Below are positions 20,853 through 30,794 of a DNA stretch of 64,000 nucleotides, piece by piece. The notes beneath the pieces were generated by a model. The model ran no database searches. It was not told the origin of the DNA and was given only the letters and a program-made list of their open reading frames with translations. The DNA is taken from the NCBI RefSeq assembly GCF_034702125.1, contig NC_085861.1:2788296-2852295 (forward strand), read 5' to 3'. The position numbers and the translations under genes are program-made. The stretch's first letter is position 1. Every line of letters starts with the position of its first letter. Source of the DNA: Engraulis encrasicolus (taxonomy: Eukaryota; Chordata; Actinopteri; Clupeiformes; Engraulidae).

Positions 20853-22760
20853 ATGGAGAACCAAATCAGTTGTATTTCTGTTCATGCGCTTGCTTTTAAG
20901 GACCATGTCCTAGCATACAAGGAAGCCCTAAACAAGGCCAAGTCCTCGTATTACAGCTCTATTATCAGTACAGGCCAGGGCAATCCCAGAGCACTCTTCT
21001 CCACTGTTAACAATATCCTCAAACCATCCCAACCCTTCCCACTTACCCCTTCAACTGATCTCTGCTGTGAGTTCTTGAACTATTTTAATAACAAAATCAA
21101 CACCATTTACAGTCAACTACAGTCTCTCCCCTCCCCCACTCTAAATGACAGCCCTTCTCTTCAGACACCTCCTCAAATATTTTCCTCCTTCTCTCCCGTT
21201 AATATTGAAACTGTCTGTGATCTTGCCACGAAAGCCAGGCCTACCACCTGTCTCCTGGACCCTATGCCCTCCTCTCTTGTCAAGGCCTGTCTACCAGTTC
21301 TCAGTCCCCTCCTTACTAACATCATTAACACCTCTCTCCTGACAGGCATAGTTCCAAACTCCCTAAAGATTGCAGCCATCACGCCTGTCCTCAAAAAAAC
21401 TGGAGCTGCAGCGGATGATTTTAAAAACTACCGTCCCATCTCAAACCTTCCCTTCATCTCCAAGCTGCTAGAGCGTACTGTGGCCTTACAGCTTCAAGAA
21501 CACATGACATCATTTAGCCTATGGGAGGAACTGCAGTCTGGGTTCAGGGCTAAGCATAGCACTGAAACTGCACTAGTCAAGGTCGTAAACGACCTTTTGT
21601 TAGCTGCGGATTCAGGCCATTTCAGTATCCTCCTGCTACTTGATTTAACAGCTGCTTTTGACACAGTCTGCCACAACGTCCTTCTCACAAGGCTGGAAAC
21701 CCTATTGGGCATCACTGGTACTGCACTCTCCTGGTTCAGGTCCTATCTAACTGGAAGAGAGCAGTTTGTCTCTATTGGTGATTTCCGGTCTCCAAATTCA
21801 GTCCTCACACATGGTGTTCCTCAAGGCTCAGTTCTAGGCCCCCTACTCTTCATCATTTATATTCTTCCCCTTGGTAACATACTCCGAAAACATGGTCTAA
21901 ATTTTCATTGTTATGCAGATGACACCCAAATTTACATTCACACCAAACGCTCCCATCCACTCCCCCTCGCTAACTTAACAACCTGCCTAAATGAAATTAG
22001 TAATTGGATGACCCAAAATGTTCTTAAACTTAATCAAAACAAAACCGAAGCCATCATCATCGCCACTCCATCATTACTTAAAAAGATAAACCTTTCTCAG
22101 TTCTCTATCCCTGACTATTTTACCTCCACTTCCTCTGAAGTAAGAAATCTGGGCGTCATCATCGACTCTTCGCTCTCCTTTGAATCCCATATCAAACACC
22201 TCACCAAAACTGCATTTTTCCACCTTAAAACCATCTCCAGACTCCGCCCTTCTCTTACCCCTACCTCTGCTGAGACCCTCATCCACGCTTTCGTAACCTC
22301 CAGATTAGATTATTGCAATGCCCTACTCACTGGTCTCCCTACTAAATTGATAAACCGTCTACAATACATTCAGAACTCAGCAGCTAGATTACTCACACAC
22401 ACCAGACCCTGGCATCACATTACCCCTATCCTCTATCAATTACACTGGCTTCCTATCCATTCACGTATCCATTTCAAAATTCTCCTCCTTGTATACAAGG
22501 CCCAGCACAACCTTGCACCCTCCTACATCACAAGTCTCCTCACCCCATACAATCCCACCCGCACACTACGCTCCACTGACTCACTCCTCCTTACAGTTCC
22601 CTCCACACACCTGCGCACCATGGGCGACAGGGCATTTAGTGTTGTTGGCCCCAAACTTTGGAATTCACTCCCACTGTCTCTTCGTCAGTGTTCCACACTA
22701 TCTACTTTTAAATCTAAGCTGAAGACACACCTTTTCATTTCTGCTTTTCCACTTCAGTGA
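20853..22760 (+). CDS. LINE reverse transcriptase frame (L2 clade-like)
   Basis: 635 codons open from ATG 20853; the homology begins about codon 12 (AYKEALNKAKSSYYSSII). Visible reverse transcriptase blocks: KNYRPISNLPFISKLLER, LLDLTAAFDTVCHN (catalytic Asp), HGVPQGSVLGPLLF and the CYADDTQIYI core with the YADD catalytic pair; then NLGVIIDSSLSF and the C-terminal LHWLPIHSRIHFK, LWNSLPLSLR. The start is only the first ATG of a truncated element; the protein would lack an endonuclease. It is not a host gene. Confidence 0.85.
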   Translation: MENQISCISVHALAFKDHVLAYKEALNKAKSSYYSSIISTGQGNPRALFSTVNNILKPSQPFPLTPSTDLCCEFLNYFNNKINTIYSQLQSLPSPTLNDSPSLQTPPQIFSSFSPVNIETVCDLATKARPTTCLLDPMPSSLVKACLPVLSPLLTNIINTSLLTGIVPNSLKIAAITPVLKKTGAAADDFKNYRPISNLPFISKLLERTVALQLQEHMTSFSLWEELQSGFRAKHSTETALVKVVNDLLLAADSGHFSILLLLDLTAAFDTVCHNVLLTRLETLLGITGTALSWFRSYLTGREQFVSIGDFRSPNSVLTHGVPQGSVLGPLLFIIYILPLGNILRKHGLNFHCYADDTQIYIHTKRSHPLPLANLTTCLNEISNWMTQNVLKLNQNKTEAIIIATPSLLKKINLSQFSIPDYFTSTSSEVRNLGVIIDSSLSFESHIKHLTKTAFFHLKTISRLRPSLTPTSAETLIHAFVTSRLDYCNALLTGLPTKLINRLQYIQNSAARLLTHTRPWHHITPILYQLHWLPIHSRIHFKILLLVYKAQHNLAPSYITSLLTPYNPTRTLRSTDSLLLTVPSTHLRTMGDRAFSVVGPKLWNSLPLSLRQCSTLSTFKSKLKTHLFISAFPLQ

Positions 22761-23066
22761 CAGGCACTTCCACTTTATTTTAATCATCAGTTTATTTTTA
22801 ATTTTACATACTATTTTTTTTTTTCCCCTCATTTTATTTTATTTTCAAATGCATTCTACTTCTTTTTCTTACTTGAAAACATTTATCTTTATTGTACTTT
22901 TATTTCTATTTTATTTTTGCATTTTAATTACTCTCCTATTGTTAATTGAATTAACTGAAGCTTTGTTTTACTTTCCCTACTGTTATGTATTTGTTTTGAT
23001 TGTAAAGTGTCCTTGGGTATCTTGAAAGGCGCTCAAAAATAAAATTTATTATTATTATTATTATTT
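20880..23066 (+). mobile_element. L2-like LINE, 5'-truncated, antisense to host gene
   Basis: One long frame for reverse transcriptase and C-terminus, then a 3' UTR with TTGGGTATCTTGAAAGGCGC and a (ATT)n tail at 23043-23065, the typical end of L2 elements. The endonuclease part is missing, so it was probably dead on arrival, yet the frame is intact, suggesting a young insertion. Confidence 0.88.
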
Positions 23067-24080
23067 GCTAGTGATATTGGCTATGATTATGTCCTCTTTT
23101 GAAAATTGCTTTGATTATAAAGCATCTGCCAAATGCAATGTAATGTAATGTAAATGGGAGATGGCAAATTAGGCCACACCGGTGGAGCCCAGGGGAGAGA
23201 GAACAAGTGGGGGAGATTGGGGCCCAATTTCAAATGGAAGGCAGTGCAGGGTTCCCACGGGTCATGGAAATTCTGGAATATCATGGAATTTCATAAAAGT
23301 TTTTCCAGTCATGGAAAGTCATGGAATTTGACAATTTTGAATGCACAGTCATGGAATATCATGGAATTTTCTTAATAGCTGTTTAGAAGCAAAATGCTTT
23401 TTGTTTGGTGTATAACATTGTTTCTTACTGATTATACTACAACGCTTCGCCACAGACGGTTTGGTTTTGCACTGTAATGAGTGGGAAGCCTGACAGTGGT
23501 TCAATGACTCCCCTCCTACATAAGCAGGTGTCTGGTCAGATATGTGAAGTTAGATGATGAGGCGGTCATTACGAACGGCACTAACGAGTGCGCTGCCCTG
23601 CGCATTTGCTGTCACAGCGATTCTACGACGGGAGTTACGTTCGTCACGTTAGTGCTTAGCTTGTGTGGGCTGTTTGAGCAGTGAAAGGCCGCCAGATGGC
23701 GGAATCGTAAAATAGGCTATAAATAGATCTAGCGACCACATATTTAGATACTACAATGTTGATTTATCGATTTGGTTCTCAATATCTAAGTGCATAAATG
23801 TCAGAATAAAGAGCATTTTAAGGTAGTAGCTTGGGTGGCAACCATGTTTGTTTTCAGTTTCCCCGTTTTGAGGGAAGTGGCGCACAGCATTGTGGGTAGC
23901 AGGCAGCACCAAGTCAGCACCTCAAATAACCCCCTTTACGCCCACAAATTCAGTCAAATGCCAAAGGGGGAAATAAAGCAATTTTTTGTTTGGAATCACA
24001 CTTTTAACTCGATGTCCAGTTATCTCACTGGAAGGACAGCTACCTTTCCCGTTTCGAACGCAGCCCGTGTCTATGAGCGG
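23067..24080. other. Intron 16 DNA with SINE tail and short repeats
   Basis: 23095-23155 resembles a fish SINE 3' end (AAAGCATCTGCCAAATGCAA then (TGTAA)n). 23246-23375 holds CATGGAATTTCATGGAA-type repeats starting CAGGGTTCCCAC. The rest, including 23790-24095, shows no recognisable coding exon. Confidence 0.5.
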
Positions 24081-24272
24081 GACTCACTAATTTGATGCCC
24101 TTTCGGTACTGATGTCTTAAGTCATACAACCCTAAACCTAACCCTAACCTTAACCCTAAACCTAAACCTAACCCTAACCTTAACCCTAAACCTAACCCTA
24201 AAATCGCTTGTTTGAAATGTTTGATTACCATGTGACGTAAGACATCAGTACCGAAAGGGCGTCAAAGTAGTG
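24081..24272. mobile_element. MITE carrying telomere-like repeats, copy 1
   Basis: Ends TTTGATGCCCTTTCGGTACT and inverse enclose about 80 bp of CCTAACCCTAACC/TTAACCCTAAACC. Copy 2 is at 28504-28713. Confidence 0.75.
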
Positions 24273-24372
24273 GGACCCATGGGATGGGCTGCACCTGTGA
24301 AAGGAAATTGATGCAGCAAACGGTTTCGTAAAATGGTGCGTGTCCCCCTGGTGGTGGGAGGCTGTAACACAC

Positions 24373-24571
24373 CTGCACACCCATATCCCTCAGCAGCCTG
24401 GCCTCCTCTTCCACGTCGTCCGTTGACTCGCCGTCTGTGATCACCACAAGGTTCTGCGAGACGCCGGCTTTCATTCGGCTGCCGTAATCTGCCCGGAAGA
24501 ATCTTTTCCGCGTGAACTCCAGGGCTTGTCCAATTTTCGTGCCCTGTTTGATCTGATCGAGGGCGTCGATC
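24373..24571 (-). CDS. col6a4/col6a6-like: Exon 16: vWA domain 8, middle
   Basis: Acceptor ATCTAATCTAG|GATCGA, donor TGCAG|GTGTGT; phase 2 in, 0 out (residues 1449-1515). Reads IDALDQIKQGTKIGQALEF, RMKAGVSQNLVVITDGESTDD (TDG present) and EEEARLLRDMGVQ. The acceptor tract is formed by a short ATTAGAT repeat instead of a strong pyrimidine run. Confidence 0.88.
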
Positions 24572-24994
24572 CTAGATTAGATAAGATTAGATTAGAGTCA
24601 TTAAAGTCATCAGGTTCAGCATTAGTCAGATCTTTTGATCTTTTGTGCCTCACAAACTCATATACTGTATAAGTGCATACATAGACACCGATATACAGTA
24701 AACAGCACATCCACCTATGGGTCAATAACATTATGGGAGACACATCAGGATGGTGCAAAAACAACTAATACAACTATTGTAAGGATTCTTTTTTTTATTA
24801 TTTTAGTGAATTGTCAAAGAAATACATTCACTGCAGTGCAATTAATTGCCAGTTACTAATTACTTTATGGGCATTAGCCGTCATTGTACCAACGGATGTC
24901 TGAGTCCTGAGCCTCAAAAAAGTGTAATTTATCCACATACACATACACTCCCTGTGCCTTCTCTACCCCATACCATAGAGGATTCCAACTAGAG

Positions 24995-25719
24995 CAGGGA
25001 TGGGCAACTGGAGGCCCGGGGGCCATATGCGGCCCGCCTCCTCACTCAGTGCGGCCCTTATGGAAATAAAACAGAACTTAAAAAAAAAAAAAAAAAAACT
25101 ACCAGATTTTTTTAAACCCTCTACTGAATTCATCCATTGTAATTACACTGTGTAGAGGTGTGTCGTCCACGAACGAGCCGGTTCTTTTGAACGGCTCCCT
25201 GAAGTGAACGATGGGAACCGGATCACAGCTGGGGGAGCCACTCGACTGTTATTTCGTTCATTTTTCATTCATTTTAAGCACGTGACCTCGACCAGAGTAA
25301 TTCAATTTGGGAAAAAACACAATTGTTTGCCTTAAAGAGTGGCAAAAACGGTCTTTAGAAGCAGGAGAATAATCAGTTGTTGTTTGGACAAAATTACCTT
25401 GAGGTGGAGTCAAAATATTACATTCTAAAGACTGAATAAATAATTTAAAAAAGAGCCAAAAGAGCCAGTTTTTTGAACGGCTCTTTGAAAGGAACGAGCC
25501 ACTAAGATCCGGATCCCGCTAAAGAGCCATAAATCCCATCTCTAACACTGTGGGCCAATAGATAACACTCCCATTCCTTCCAAACAATATCGACAGTCAG
25601 TGAGCAACCAACTGCACCTCAAACTCTGCGAATAACAGTCATATCCCTGGTCATGTGGCCCTCCGATGGTGGCGCTACAAAAATGTGGACCTCCTTATCA
25701 TGAAAGTTGCCCATCCCTG
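24995..25719. mobile_element. hAT-like element nested in 24974-26091
   Basis: CAGGGATGGGCAACTGGAGG to AAAGTTGCCCATCCCTG with perfect 8-bp duplication AACTAGAG. Confidence 0.88.
25153..25544. mobile_element. hAT-like element nested at third level
   Basis: TAGAGGTGTGTCGTCC to AAATCCCATCTCTA, perfect duplication ACACTGTG. Interior GAACGAGCCGGTTCTTTTGA and inverse. Confidence 0.88.
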
Positions 25720-26113
25720 AACTAGAGGGTTCATAAAGAAAATGGCGGGTGGGGATAAAATCGCTCGAAATCGCCAGAAATACATAGAGATGCATGGGTG
25801 ACATTTACTCAATTTCCACGTAAATTACAAAGAAAAATATTTCTGAAACAACGGGAATCTCTTCAGTGACTGTGGTTTATACCAAATCAAGCATGTTTCT
25901 GTAGTGAAGTATGCTACAAAATGTTAAATTTATTTGAGAAAAGTACCATGATAAGTGAACAGGAAGTTGCAAAAGTGGGCGGAGTCTTCACCCCAGACGT
26001 TTGTATAGAAGTCAATGGGAGAGAACTACGACCCCTACAGACCGATTCCCATAAAACATGCTTATGAACCCTCTAGTTGGAATCCTCTATGCCCATACTT
26101 TTGCTGGGAGTGT

Positions 26114-26446
26114 GTCTATGTTCCCTCAGCCTATTGGTTCCTAAGACATCACTAAGACTTTTTAACATTCATTTTTAGGCCCATTGCTCCCACAGCCCAA
26201 TGGTCCCACAGCATATTACTGCTGCTCCATGTTCCCACATTTCTAATAATTTATTCAAATTTGCGCTCATGGTGGGGAGAAAGGCACGTTCTCTTGGTTC
26301 ACTCGGACATGTGGGAACATGGAGTTGGAGTGGACCACAGGGCTGATATTTGAATAATGTCTTAAAAATGTGGGAACATGGAGCAGCAGGAATAAGCTGT
26401 GGGACCATTGGGCTGTGGGACCAATGGGCTATGGGTGGGAACATAG
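26114..26446. mobile_element. MITE (CTATGTTCCCACAGCC family), copy 2
   Basis: CTATGTTCCCTCAGCCTATT to GGGCTATGGGTGGGAACATAG, with CCATGTTCCCACAT and inverse inside; same family as 13703-14048. Confidence 0.7.
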
Positions 26447-26448
26447 GG

Positions 26449-26650
26449 GGGGCAATCGCTATTCCGACATAGCGCTATTCCGACATGCCGCTATTCCGAC
26501 ACTTTTTAGGGGTTAGGGTTAGGGTTAAGGTTAGGGATGTCGGAATAGCGGCATGTAGGAATAGCGGCGGACGGTGGAAAACGTGCCGGTATTCCGACAA
26601 TAGACATTAACGTCGGAATAGCGACATGTCGGAATAGCGCCACGTAACCG
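26449..26650. mobile_element. CGCTATTCCGACAT repeat element with telomere-like core, copy 1
   Basis: Clusters of GCTATTCCGACATG and inverse at both ends around GGGGTTAGGGTTAGGGTTAA. Copy 2 in opposite orientation is 50177-50399; a diverged relative may bound 62015-62590. Confidence 0.7.
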
Positions 26651-26706
26651 GAACATAGAGCTGACCCCCTTTCACTAAGCCCTCTCATTTACCCCAGTTA
26701 CTACTA

Positions 26707-27112
26707 TACTGCCGTGCAAAACAAGAACGCAGTAACTTGAAAATGGTCGAAATTGAGTTTAGATCGGAAATGGGCTTTAAACTACCTCATTTGTCTTGTG
26801 TCAAAAAACTGTGGTCCAACATCATCCCGTTTTGGAGAAAAATCATGTTGAAAGTGCAAAACTTGTGTTACGTTGTACAAAACAAAAACGCAGTAAGTCG
26901 GCGAGTTACTGCAGCAATTTCCAATGGGAATGGTTCGGGAGTAGACAGTAATACTAGCCAAGAACGCAGTAACTCCTGCTGTAACTCCATTTTGTGGCAG
27001 TAATACTAGCCAAGGATGCAGTAACTCTGTTTTTTCATATAGGAAACTTTGAAGCCTTTTTTCTCAGTTTGCCAAAATCTGAGTTACGGCGTTCTTGTTT
27101 TGTAGGGCAGTA
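26707..27112. mobile_element. TA-flanked element abutting exon 15 donor
   Basis: Ends TACTGCCGTGCAAAACAAGA / inverse TACTGCCCTACAAAACAAGA, TA on both sides (26705-26706, 27113-27114). Interior repeats CAAGAACGCAGTAACT. Confidence 0.8.
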
Positions 27113-27115
27113 TAC

Positions 27116-27335
27116 CTTTCCTTTGCGGTCTCCTCGCTGTCCACTTCGTTGAGGTGGAACTCCTTCTTGGGGTAGGAGCTGAACTGGGCCAGGGCCACCT
27201 GCACCACGTCAGGGCTGATGACGAAGCTGCTGACCAGGCCCTTCATGAAGGACTTCATCAGGACAAAGTCCTCCTCGCTGATGGTGCCCGAGCTGTCCAT
27301 CAACATCACCAGGTCGGCCTGCGTTTTTTCACACA
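27116..27335 (-). CDS. col6a4/col6a6-like: Exon 15: vWA domain 8, first part
   Basis: Acceptor TTTTTCCAG|TGTGTG, donor AAAG|GTATAC; phase 1 in, 2 out (residues 1376-1448). Reads VCEKTQADLVMLMDSSGTISEEDF (MIDAS variant DSSGT), VQVALAQFSSYPKKEFHL and EETAKER. The last TA of the donor GTATAC region is the target duplication of a TA-flanked transposon that ends 3 bp inside the intron. Confidence 0.9.
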
Positions 27336-27367
27336 CTGGAAAAAAACAAATTTAATGCAGAGTAAGG

Positions 27368-27715
27368 TAGGGCTGGGCGATATGGAAAAAAACAATATCA
27401 CGATATGGATTACTTTATATCACGATAACGATATATATCACGATATAGCACAATTACATACGTTTTCAGTTATTTTCTTTATTTGCTCTTTATTTCGCAA
27501 AACAACCCTTCTTTAAAATTGATCTTTCTATTCTTATTTTTACAGTTACATTAACTTACAGTGTGTATTGTGACAACATGAAATGTAATTAAATGATAAT
27601 CAATTGTATAAAATTGATAAAATTACTATCACGATATAAACAATATAGGAAAAAGGTCACGATATACACTTTTATATCACGATAACGATATATATCGTCA
27701 TATTGCCCAGCCCTA
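27368..27715. mobile_element. MITE (TAGGGCTGGGCGATAT)
   Basis: Ends TAGGGCTGGGCGATAT / ATATTGCCCAGCCCTA; interior full of ATATCACGATA. A very common fish repeat. Confidence 0.85.
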
Positions 27716-28310
27716 CTGTAAGGTCCTTTTCACACTTGGTGCCTTTTAGCCATGTACTGTAGCCTCTTAGTGCAGATGGGGTTGTCGGCGGGCCTAGCCA
27801 CTATTTTCTGAAAATACTCAAGTACATCATAACAATTATATAAAATACAAGTATTTTAATCATGCTATGCCCAACAAAATAAAGGCATTTTAATTACAAT
27901 GAAGATGTGTGCCATGGTATTTCTGAAACTTTTTTGAAATTTTACATCATAACAATATTGTTATGACATTACTGGGAGCCTTAAGTAACATATTAATTCA
28001 TAGCCATTACAATTTTGGTGACAGTAAGATTTGCGCTAAGGGGTTTAGCAAACTCAGTTACACCTGTGACTCAGCATTTTTTGAGAATATGTGAATGCTC
28101 CAAAGCGTACCCAAACCCCAGAAGTGAACTGCACTGAGACCTATGTTGACATGGTCTCAGTATGGTTTCCTGAAGAGTCCTTGCAAGTTCAGTCTGATCT
28201 CGAAGGAATTGCATCTAATTTGTCATGCAAACCATAACAAGAAATTGCATACAGATTTCAATGCATTCCCTGCTGTCTGGAGCACATAGATGACCAAGCT
28301 AGGCGAGCCC

Positions 28311-28852
28311 TATCTCACGCCTTTCGTAAAGTCTTCACGAAAAAAATAGATTAATTTTCGTGGTGCATTCACGTTATTGCCCGTTTTTCGTGGTAGGGCA
28401 ACGAAACGCTGCCTATTCACTTATATTGCCCCACTGCTGCTATGGTTATCCAAGCGTCTGCAGGGGCGGGGAGGGGGTGCTGACAGAACACTGCTGATAC
28501 ACTCGGGACTCACTAATTCGACGCCCTTTCGGTACTTACGCCTTATGTCCCCTAAACCTAAACCTAACCCTAACCTTAACCCTACTTAACCCTAAACCTA
28601 ACCCTAACCCTAACCTTAACCCTAACCTTGACCTAAACCTAACCCTAAATTGCTTATTTGAAATGTTTGATTAGCATGTGACGGTAGGCTACCGAAAGGG
28701 CATCAAACTAGTGGGTCGCTAGGCAACAGTCGGGCAATTCAAGTGAATAGGCAGCGTTTCGTTGCCCTACCACGAAAAACGGGCAATAACGTGAATGCAC
28801 CACGAAAATTAATCTATTTTTTTCGTGAATACTTCACGAAATGAGTGAGATA
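28311..28852. mobile_element. Foldback MITE with ~110-bp arms
   Basis: TTTTCGTGGTAGGGCAACGA and the inverse in arms 28311-28422 and 28741-28852, nearly identical. Confidence 0.8.
28504..28713. mobile_element. MITE carrying telomere-like repeats, copy 2
   Basis: GACGCCCTTTCGGTACT and inverse around about 100 bp of CCTAACCCTAACC units; same family as 24081-24272. Confidence 0.75.
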
Positions 28853-29801
28853 CGGTTGGCTAGGCTTATGATTGGTAGAGCTTCAAACGCAAAAATGCTC
28901 TTCTGTGCACTCACCAAACCCATCCCTAAACCTAACCTGTCAGTAAAGCAATGTTTCTGCTTTCTGCTTCTGCTACTTTACTTATGTCGCTTAACAGCGA
29001 CTTATGTCGCTTAACAGCGAAATAAACAAGGTGATGGTGAATTTGTTGTGAAACTATGCCCAGACCGAAAACCATCCCTAAACCTAACCTGTCAGTAATT
29101 CAATATTTCTGCTGCTTTACAAGTACAATGAAATAACCACGGGAATGGCGAAATTGTTGTGAAATTGTGCCCAGAGACCAAAACCATTCCTTAACCAAAC
29201 CAGTCACAGGGCATTGAGGGACTACGTCTTGCATAGGCGTAGTGCACACATATACGCCATAGCTGGTTCAAATCTGCAGGTTATCTTGAAGCTCAAATAT
29301 AAATGAATAAATTAGCACTCATCAGATTTCTCTTTTTGCTTTTTTAATCGCCTCTAATCTGATGAGCTCTTTATTCATTTATTTTTGAGATTTGAGTTCA
29401 TTCATTGACGAAGTTAAGCACCCAGTGTTAAGTATTAGACTACAAGGTGTTGAGCACGCTTCCTGATCCTTCTATCTCGAAGCTCGACCAGTCAGAAGCC
29501 GAGTTTGGCCATCCGTGTGCTCCAGACAGCAGTACGACCACTTTACATTTGTGACATCAAAGGGATTGCGTAATGCGTAATCTGGACTCAATTTCAATTT
29601 TTTGTTTTGCGCGACAAATTAGTCGCAATTCCCTCAAGATCATGTAGGACAAGTTACTCCTGTGATAAGATGTAATCACTTAAGGAGTGCTATACAGTAG
29701 ATGGAGGGCCAGGTCTGATGAAGAAGAGGACTGGCACCCCATAAAAGCCTTCAAGTTTAGGCAAAGGACGCGCTCAACTTCTTGGAAAAAAACGAAATGG
29801 G

Positions 29802-30117
29802 CAGTCATGGGTGAGCGGTTAGGGCGTCAGACTTGCATCCCAGAGGTCGCCGGTTCGACTCCCGACCCGCCAGGTTGGTGGGGGGAGTAATCAAACAGTG
29901 CTCTCCCCCATCCTCCTCCATGACTGAGGTACCCTGAGCATGGTACCGTCCCACCGCACTGCTCCCCATGGGGCGCCACTGAGGGCTGCCCCCTTGCACG
30001 GGTGAGGCATAAAATGCAATTTCGTTGTGTGCAGTGTTCACTTGTGTGCTGTGGAGTGCTGTGTCACAATGACAATGGGAGTTGGAGTTTCCCAATGGGC
30101 TTTCACTTTTCACTTTA
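29802..30117 (+). mobile_element. tRNA-derived SINE, about 315 bp
   Basis: GGTGAGCGGTTAGGGCGTCA (A box region) and GGTTCGACTCCC (B box), followed by a body with TGAGCATGGTACCGTCCCAC and CAATGACAATGGGAGTTGGA. Common fish SINE structure. Confidence 0.8.
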
Positions 30118-30437
30118 GAAAGTCTTTGGGTGCGCCATAAAAGGTATCAACTTAAGGACGAAAATATCCGCAGTTTGTGAGTGAAGATTTTTCTTCCTTA
30201 ACCCCATAAAAGCCTAACAAGAGAGAACAAGAAGGACAAGAAAGATCGCCTGGTCCTTTATGTAACACCCTCACAATTGACGACCAACAGAACTGAGTTA
30301 TTTTTATGTTGGTTCCCTTTTTGGTTCACTTACAGAACGCTGAGTTCCATAAATGAATAGAGTTCATATGCCACCAGCGGAACACTGTAAGTTAGCGATC
30401 GTTGAACAGACTTCACTACCATAGCAACACACTACTG

Positions 30438-30767
30438 CAGGGTTTCCCAAACTGTGGTGCGTGCACCCCTGGGGGTGCGCGACCTGCCACAAGGGGGTGC
30501 GTGAGCTGAATAGAGCAATGGCTGAGATGTCTGTTTTTACACAGAATTAATTAACATTACGTAGTTTTTAATTGTTTGGTTAATTGTTTGCTGGAAGGAT
30601 CCATCTGAAGTGTAATTTATAACTCCTAGACTTGTCATGCAAGAAGATCAGGCAGAAAAAACGCTCAGTCTATTGGAAATGTGAATTGCGCAACATTCGT
30701 TCAGGGGGTGCGCGGACCACATTGAAATGTAAAAGGGGGTGCGCAGGGAAAAGTTTGGGAACCGCTG
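30438..30767. mobile_element. hAT-like MITE (CAGGGTTTCCCAAACTG)
   Basis: Ends CAGGGTTTCCCAAACTG / AAGTTTGGGAACCGCTG with CACTACTG and CTCTACTG flanks (8 bp, one change). Confidence 0.8.
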
Positions 30768-30794
30768 CTCTACTGCACTACACAGAGCCTGAAG

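Larger units (their letters stand above)
24974..26091. mobile_element. TIR element CATAGAGGATTCCAACTA, host of two nested elements
   Basis: Ends CATAGAGGATTCCAACTAGA / inverse, with CCCATAC on both sides (24967-24973, 26092-26098). Copy 2 without the insertions is 51617-52032 (416 bp). Interior here is split by the element at 24995-25719. Confidence 0.85.
28194..29644. mobile_element. Long-TIR element with two nested elements
   Basis: Arms of about 110 bp: GAATTGCATCTAATTTGTC and CTGCTGTCTGGAGCACA at 28201-28285, inverse at 29517-29640. Inside it a foldback element (28311-28852) and inside that a telomere-repeat MITE (28504-28713). 28860-29510 has no frame I recognise. Confidence 0.65.

Noticed and set aside
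24119..24202. Possible interstitial telomere or chromosome fusion scar
   Set aside because: The (CCTAAC)n tract is irregular, short and bounded by MITE termini that recur at 28.5 kb, so it is transposon cargo.
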